A DNA stretch of 48,986 nucleotides, from the NCBI GenBank assembly GCA_038323575.1, contig JBBQHB010000030.1, positions 1 to 48,986 on the forward strand, given 5' to 3'. This stretch comes from CAINVV01 sp038323575. Its GTDB lineage: Bacteria > Bacteroidota > Bacteroidia > Bacteroidales > Prolixibacteraceae. The notes below the pieces were generated by a model. That model saw nothing but the letters and a program-made list of their open reading frames with translations, ran no database searches and was not told the DNA's origin. This document shows, piece after piece, positions 43,853-48,986 of this stretch. The translations under genes and the position numbers were made by a program. Position 1 is the first letter of the stretch, and each line of letters starts with the position of its first letter.

Positions 43853-44173
43853 TATCTTTTGAGCAGTTGTGGCAGCCCATATTCCCTGTTCCTTTGCAAT
43901 TTTTGTCACTCCGACAACAACGTATGGCATCATAAAATCTTCACGCGTAACCAGCGGTAAGGAAATGTTCCGATAAACAAAATCAACAGCTTCCTCTTTG
44001 TTCCAGCCTTTAACAGCTCCGTTGGTAGGAATGTAAACAATATCAGGATCTTCAATTAATATGGAGTCATATAACTGAGCAGATTTCTTTTCAACATAGT
44101 CTTTCGAAGGATTTCTTTTGGTATCCATGATATAGGTTACCAACCCAAAACTATCTGCGGGAAATTCCTCCAT
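43841..44173 (-). pseudogene. Fragment of an ABC-transporter substrate-binding protein
   Basis: A 110-codon frame resembles the central-to-late part of ABC substrate-binding proteins of the type found with sensor kinases: DPDIVYIPTNGAVKGWNKEE, then TREDFMMPYVVVGVTKIAKE and QGIWAATTAQKIL. There is no signal peptide, an in-frame stop lies two codons before the ATG, and the usual C-terminal 40 residues are missing. It overlaps the end of the T9SS gene by 12 nt on the opposite strand. Both ends appear lost. Confidence 0.75.
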
Positions 44174-44219
44174 TTGCTAAATTAAGATTTTAAATCAGAA
44201 CAGGTATAATATTCTGGTT

Positions 44220-46937
44220 CTATTCAATTGCATGAACATATCCATCGGCTGCCAATACATAAACCATTTTTCGGTATATACACAGGGTAGATTCCTCAAC
44301 TCTATGCCCAAGTTTTACAATCCAGTGTGGCTTTCCTGTTTTTTGATCCAAACAATAAAAGAAGGAGGTATTACCCGAAGCGATGTACACGCGACCGCTT
44401 GCCAGAGCAGGAGCTGATAAACCACCGCCATCAGGAAATGTCCATTTGATTGCAGCTGTTTTCGGGTCAACACAATATACTCTGCTTGACAAAGGCACAC
44501 CACCAATGCCTCTACCAACACGTGCCGTAAAAAAAGCCATTCCATCTGTAAAAGCCGGACTGGCATTAAAGCCTGAATGCACTCCTTTTTCTTTTTCATT
44601 CTTGTTCCCGTCATTTAAAAGCGCTCCTGTTTTAGCATCAAAACTGGTGAAGATATTGGAGCCGCTAGGCAAATATATCTTACCGTCTTCGGCAATTAAA
44701 GTACCTGAATCGAGACCTACATCGTTTTCTTTCCATACAATCTCACCGGTTTTCTTATCGAAAGCATACAAAGACTTGCTCCACGAACCAAAATAAACCA
44801 AATCACCATCAATGGCAGGTTCGGCGGGTACCGATTTGGCGGTAGGATACATCCAAACGATATGACCTGTTTCTCCATCCAAACAAACCGCATATCCACT
44901 AACCGTAGGCACATAAACCAATCCATCATCTACTGCAGCTGAGCCCCAGACCCATCCTCCGGGAATTGTTTGTTTCCAAACCAATTCTCCTGTTTTGGCA
45001 TCCAAACAATAGAAAAAGCGCTCGCCTCCTTGCTGGCCGGCATATACCTTTCCGTTTGCAATGGCAGCGCCGACCGAGATAGCTCCTCCCATTTCAAACT
45101 TCCAGTTTTCTTCTCCTGTATCAGCATTAACGGAATATAAAAATCCACTGGGTGTCCCAAAAAAAAGATTACCTCCTGCGGCAGTTGGCTTACTTTGATA
45201 ATAGGTACCACCTGATATTTGATCTGTAAATATTCGTTCGCCCTTTTCATTTTCAAATGCACACAGAATGCTCTTTTCCCATCGCATTTTACCATTATCA
45301 CCTAAACAATACAGCATCAGATTACTATCGGTAATTAATAGTTCTTCGCCATTACTAACTAAATCGGCATAAATGGCATGTGTGCTTATTTTTTTATCCC
45401 ACTGAACTTTGCCTTTGTGGTCTAAACTGTATAGCTGACCACTAATAGTGGCAAAATAAATTTCTTTATCATTAACAACCGGTTTTGAACGAATCCAGTC
45501 ATCGGCCTCAACTTTCCACAGTAATTTTCCACTAATTGCATCCAAACAATAAAGTTGTTTATCCGCCCCGCCAACATACAGTTTGTTGTTATGCAAAACC
45601 GGAGTTGTAAAATGTTTTCGCGCGCCTTTTTCAGGATTCTTCACTTTAAACTCCCATGCTAATTTTCCATCGGCTTCGTTCAAACCATAAACACTTCCGC
45701 CATTAGCCCCAAAAAATACCTTTCCATTCGCTACAGTAACAGCAGAGTTAACCGATCCGTTGGCTTTAAAATTCCAGACAATGCTCCCTCTGGCCAGTTT
45801 CAGCGCATAAACATAACCTTCCATGGTACCCTGGAACACCTTATTACCGGAAATAACAGGCTCGGCCAAGGCATCGATATCACCTACATTAAAATCCCAA
45901 AGTTTCTTTTCATTTTGTGCATCGGCACATATCAACCTGTTCAGATTTTGGCAAATAGCGGGGGTAGAATAGATATCATGCACTCCAAAAGGGTAAACCA
46001 CAAAATCTTCATTCCCGGTTACAGGAGCATAACGCATACGATAATCGATATGCCCGGCATAGCGGCGTGCTATAACTTCCCCGGTTTCTTTATTCAGATA
46101 CACAAGGTTACGTGCCTGTCCGTCATTTCCACCGTGTGAATTAATCTCGCGCAATACCACCTGGTTGTTTATCAGCAATGGAGTTGAAGCCATTCCCGGA
46201 TATTTGTACAAGTAAAAAACGGGTACATCCTGTGTAGATTTCCAAATCTCATTTCCTGTTTTTAAATCCAGACAAAATGAGCTTACGCGCATACCCGGAG
46301 AAGTAACATATACTTTATCACCCTCTATTACAGGTCGTGCATACCATCCAAGGCTTACAGGAAATTTCCATTTCTCTCGTCCATAACTTGGCCCTGGCGC
46401 AGTTGTTGCTCCAGTATTGTGTTTATTGGCCTGAAACATGGGCCATTCTGCTGACATGTCGCCACCTGTCACTTCCGTTTCTGATTCAAAAGTGGTGAAA
46501 ATTGGTCCGTTTTCTACTAATTCCTTTTGAATCTCCTCCATCTTTGCAAACCCTTCATCTATGGTTTGGCACATTTGAGCCACAGCCTCCAGATATTTAT
46601 TGCTTTGTTTGTTATCAGCTAAAGATTCCCGGCTGTCGTGCTTCGTTAACGCCTGACCAAACTGAAGTGGGTTATTAATTTTAGTTTCCAATGTGCGGTA
46701 TTTGAGGTCCAAATCAAAAAACGGGAACGTATTGGCACCTTGCTGCTGCAATGCGCCCAACCACATATAGAGTATTTTTGTACGGTCTCTGTAATTTGCT
46801 TCGGTAGTTTTTTGCTTCATTACCTCAACTCTTACCTTATCAATATCAACATCACCACTTTTGTATTTCTGTGCTGAAAGGCTCAAGGTATTAATGAATA
46901 TTGCTATCATTAAAAATGTCAAATAGTTTTTATTCAT
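44220..46937 (-). CDS. Exported PQQ-type beta-propeller protein
   Basis: A 905-residue exported protein (signal peptide MNKNYLTFLMIAIFINTLSL-SAQ). After an alpha-helical region (about 25-165) it consists almost entirely of PQQ/BamB-like repeats. Each has a YCLDAKTG.LVWK-type strand ending, as in YCLDAISGKLLWKVEAD, YCLDAKTGELVWKQTIPGG and YAFDKKTGEIVWKEN. At least fifteen can be counted, enough for two propellers. There are no dehydrogenase catalytic residues, so it is more likely a binding or scaffold protein than a quinoprotein enzyme. It is about 130 nt from the sulfatase gene upstream and may be cotranscribed. Confidence 0.85.
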   Translation of the reverse strand: MNKNYLTFLMIAIFINTLSLSAQKYKSGDVDIDKVRVEVMKQKTTEANYRDRTKILYMWLGALQQQGANTFPFFDLDLKYRTLETKINNPLQFGQALTKHDSRESLADNKQSNKYLEAVAQMCQTIDEGFAKMEEIQKELVENGPIFTTFESETEVTGGDMSAEWPMFQANKHNTGATTAPGPSYGREKWKFPVSLGWYARPVIEGDKVYVTSPGMRVSSFCLDLKTGNEIWKSTQDVPVFYLYKYPGMASTPLLINNQVVLREINSHGGNDGQARNLVYLNKETGEVIARRYAGHIDYRMRYAPVTGNEDFVVYPFGVHDIYSTPAICQNLNRLICADAQNEKKLWDFNVGDIDALAEPVISGNKVFQGTMEGYVYALKLARGSIVWNFKANGSVNSAVTVANGKVFFGANGGSVYGLNEADGKLAWEFKVKNPEKGARKHFTTPVLHNNKLYVGGADKQLYCLDAISGKLLWKVEADDWIRSKPVVNDKEIYFATISGQLYSLDHKGKVQWDKKISTHAIYADLVSNGEELLITDSNLMLYCLGDNGKMRWEKSILCAFENEKGERIFTDQISGGTYYQSKPTAAGGNLFFGTPSGFLYSVNADTGEENWKFEMGGAISVGAAIANGKVYAGQQGGERFFYCLDAKTGELVWKQTIPGGWVWGSAAVDDGLVYVPTVSGYAVCLDGETGHIVWMYPTAKSVPAEPAIDGDLVYFGSWSKSLYAFDKKTGEIVWKENDVGLDSGTLIAEDGKIYLPSGSNIFTSFDAKTGALLNDGNKNEKEKGVHSGFNASPAFTDGMAFFTARVGRGIGGVPLSSRVYCVDPKTAAIKWTFPDGGGLSAPALASGRVYIASGNTSFFYCLDQKTGKPHWIVKLGHRVEESTLCIYRKMVYVLAADGYVHAIE

Positions 46938-47063
46938 ACCACATTATTTAATTTGTTCCTTTTTATATATCCTCTTTGTGAGCTGGTTTTAATTCCGTCT
47001 TGATACCCGGTATCTTATCAGGGACAGGAAAGAACAGCTTTTTAACCAAATGAATACTTTATT

Positions 47064-48572
47064 TTATTTTTGATTTTTTTTGGGAGAATCATTTATCATA
47101 TTTAAACGTTCGGCTCCAAGTGCTCTGATCTCATCTAAAGTATGTTTAAGATCTTCATAAATTTTGGGGTATTCGCGAATGCGATTTTCAGATTCAGAGA
47201 TGTCGGTTTCCAGGTTGTACAGCTGTGGTTCCAGCTCACTTGACAGGGCTTTTCTGGCGCCTTCCGTTAAGGGAGCCGCCGCCACTCCCTCGATATATTT
47301 CCAGGGTCCTTTCCGAATAGCCATTACTCCATTTACGCTGTTAACCACCATGTGAGGTCGAACCGAACTGGCATTCCTTTTTCCGATAAGTTCATCGTAA
47401 AAGCTATAACTATCAGCTCCGGCAACTTTGGGAGGAAGAACTTCACCACTAACCATTTCCTGAACAGTGGCAAAAATATCAACAAGGTTAACCATTCTGT
47501 CAGAGACCTTACCCTCTTGTATATGCCCGGGCCAGCGAGCGATGAAAGGAACCCGGAATCCGCCTTCCCAAATGGTGTGCTTATCGCCACGAAAAACGCC
47601 ATCGTTGAGTAAGCCAGCTTCACGGGCTTCCAATTCTTCAATCTGACCTCTGTCACCGCCATTGTCGCTGGTGAAAATTACAAGCGTATTTTCCAATACA
47701 CCCGAATAGGCCAGAGCATCCATTATTTCTCCAACTGAATTGTCAAAGTCGTGGATGTAATCACCGTAAGGGCCACAATTACTGCTCCCCCGAAGTTTCT
47801 CTCCCGGAGAAATAGGATTATGAATAGCAACTGACGCAAAGTAAAGAAAAAATGGTTTCTCAGGATTTTCGCGGACACTTTTGAATATCCATTCGCGGGC
47901 TTTTGCATTCAAATCGTCCATAACTTTTGTAGTTACCTCTTGCGGGGCATCGTATCCGTGGTAGGGTTGATTCTTATATGAACTCTTTCCATAAGGGTGT
48001 TTCCCCTTTGAGCGTAATCCCCATATTCCTTCATTTTCGATATAAACTTTGGGGAGCCAGTCAATATTATTGGGTATTCCAAAGTGGTAATCAAACCCAA
48101 GCGAACGGGGACCCGGAACAAGCGGCTGTGCTGATAGATCCTCGACATTATGCTGATTTGTATAGCCTAAATGCCATTTCCCAATATGAGCAGTACTGTA
48201 CCCATTTTGCTTCAAATATTCAGGAAGCGTTAATAGTTCGTCTTCAATAAGCAGCGCTCCCTCCGGAGGATTTAAAACACCATATTTCAAACTGCCTCTC
48301 CAGGCATAACGCCCGGTAAGCAAGGCATAACGGGTTGGGGTACAAACAGAAGCAGGTGTATTGGCATCGGTAAATCGCATTCCCTCATTTGCCAATTGAT
48401 CCATGTGAGGTGTACGAATAAGCATTTTTGGTGCTCCGTAACAGTTTACACTTCCATATCCCAGATCATCAGCCAGTATTATAACAATATTCGGTTTAGA
48501 TTTAGCTGAAAGGATTTCCGCGAAGACAAAAAGCATCGGGATAGTAAAAATAAATTTTGTTGATCGTTTCAT
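47064..48572 (-). CDS. Exported arylsulfatase (S1 family)
   Basis: A 502-residue sulfatase with a signal peptide (MKRSTKFIFTIPMLFVFAEI-LSA). The formylglycine motif CxPxR is Cys77-Thr-Pro-Thr-Arg in PASVCTPTRYALLTGRYAW. Metal-binding Asp residues are in ILADDLGYG (35-36) and FTSDNGGD, and the Lys/His of the active site in HIGKWHLG. It needs an anaerobic sulfatase-maturating enzyme or FGE, which is not in the window. The neighbouring sulfatase fragment and the fucosidase elsewhere suggest degradation of sulfated glycans. Confidence 0.95.
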   Translation of the reverse strand: MKRSTKFIFTIPMLFVFAEILSAKSKPNIVIILADDLGYGSVNCYGAPKMLIRTPHMDQLANEGMRFTDANTPASVCTPTRYALLTGRYAWRGSLKYGVLNPPEGALLIEDELLTLPEYLKQNGYSTAHIGKWHLGYTNQHNVEDLSAQPLVPGPRSLGFDYHFGIPNNIDWLPKVYIENEGIWGLRSKGKHPYGKSSYKNQPYHGYDAPQEVTTKVMDDLNAKAREWIFKSVRENPEKPFFLYFASVAIHNPISPGEKLRGSSNCGPYGDYIHDFDNSVGEIMDALAYSGVLENTLVIFTSDNGGDRGQIEELEAREAGLLNDGVFRGDKHTIWEGGFRVPFIARWPGHIQEGKVSDRMVNLVDIFATVQEMVSGEVLPPKVAGADSYSFYDELIGKRNASSVRPHMVVNSVNGVMAIRKGPWKYIEGVAAAPLTEGARKALSSELEPQLYNLETDISESENRIREYPKIYEDLKHTLDEIRALGAERLNMINDSPKKNQK

Positions 48573-48605
48573 CTGTTAATAATTTGTTTTTTAATTGCCA
48601 GATGG

Positions 48606-48660
48606 AATAGCCATGAGGTTTATTATCATTCCGGTTGGTGATTGTCAAATCATGGCTATT
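48606..48660. repeat. Inverted repeat between two sulfatase genes
   Basis: AATAGCCATGA (48606-48616) and TCATGGCTATT (48650-48660) are perfect complements separated by 33 nt. They fill the spacer between the partial sulfatase and the next sulfatase gene, a likely RNA-processing or terminator stem. Confidence 0.45.
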
Positions 48661-48683
48661 TCATGCGTTGTTATTTTAAAGTA

Positions 48684-48986
48684 CTATTTTTTCATTAATA
48701 ACGGCACAGGCTTTTCAACAAATCCAGCTGGTCGGGTATTTTGCGTAGGTTTATTTCGATCGCCGATCCAATTTGTGGCCACTCTTGCCATCGTAAGCAT
48801 TTTTTCTACTTTTTCAGGGTATTGCTCTGCCAGATCAACCTTTTCACCAATATCATCTTTAAGGTTGTACAATTTGGCTTTACGAGGGCCAAGGTCTTTA
48901 CCCCACATATCGATATACTCATCAAGTGGAAGATGTAATTTCCAATCACCCACTCGAATGGCTTTCATTTGATCCATCAAATAATA
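48684..48986 (-). CDS. C-terminal end of a second sulfatase (partial)
   Basis: The frame enters from the right edge of the window and stops at 48684-48686. The last about 100 residues (QMKAIRVGDWKLHLPLDEYI, LYNLKDDIGEKVDLAEQYPE, KVEKMLTMAR) are the C-terminal subdomain of S1 sulfatases, where GDWKLH is typical. The catalytic part lies outside. It is on the same strand as the downstream sulfatase and the beta-propeller gene, suggesting one operon. Confidence 0.88.
   Translation of the reverse strand, partial: YYLMDQMKAIRVGDWKLHLPLDEYIDMWGKDLGPRKAKLYNLKDDIGEKVDLAEQYPEKVEKMLTMARVATNWIGDRNKPTQNTRPAGFVEKPVPLLMKK

Overview
The window comes from a member of the Bacteroidota, most likely Bacteroidales/Marinilabiliales-like (lineage inferred, not tested). 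The reasons are: -33/-7 promoters of the TTTG-N19-TAnnTTTG type (clearest at 3335-3365), a DnaK ending in EEVK, a secreted protein with a type IX secretion (T9SS) C-terminal sorting domain, many exported proteins starting MKK/MKR, and secreted alpha-L-fucosidase and sulfatases typical of polysaccharide degraders. No rRNA, tRNA or CRISPR was seen.

Layout. 1-1.2 kb: 3' part of an AAA_14-type ATPase and an excisionase-like remnant. 1.2-3.4 kb: dnaK with a strong terminator and an unusual, possibly sigma-54, upstream region. 3.4-9.4 kb (+): acyltransferase-like membrane protein (DUF5009), panB, RluA-type pseudouridine synthase, two Gfo/Idh/MocA oxidoreductases (one exported) and an exported metallophosphoesterase. 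9.5-14.5 kb (-): a glycyl radical enzyme resembling trans-4-hydroxy-L-proline dehydratase, its activating enzyme and an APC amino-acid permease. 15-18.8 kb: LuxR-type regulator, small exported protein, second DUF5009 protein, LamG-like protein. 19-20.5 kb: hipBA. 20.7-24 kb (+): GH29 fucosidase and a secreted beta-helix protein. 24.1-24.8 kb: HEPN/MNT pair whose HEPN gene is frameshifted.

24.8-30.1 kb is a likely damage-inducible mutagenesis cassette: a LexA-like XRE-S24 repressor divergent from dinB and a short dnaE, with palindromic operator candidates and a nested inverted-repeat element between them. 30.8-34.4 kb (+) holds ETF-quinone oxidoreductase and a single-chain ETF beta-alpha fusion. 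It converges on a four-gene minus-strand operon (39.2-34.4 kb) for galactarate catabolism: garD, a DapA-family lyase, glycerate kinase and tartronate semialdehyde reductase. The DapA-family protein occupies the place of the GarL aldolase. 39.4-49 kb: histidine-kinase fragment, cation/proton antiporter, T9SS-exported GH99/GH71-like protein, ABC substrate-binding-protein fragment, a large PQQ-type beta-propeller and two sulfatases (one cut by the window end).

The most notable signals are the GarL replacement, the repressor-dinB-dnaE cassette, a 33-bp palindromic repeat found both inside the activating-enzyme reading frame and across the dinB stop codon, the ETF fusion, the dnaK control region, and several gene fragments marking past rearrangements.
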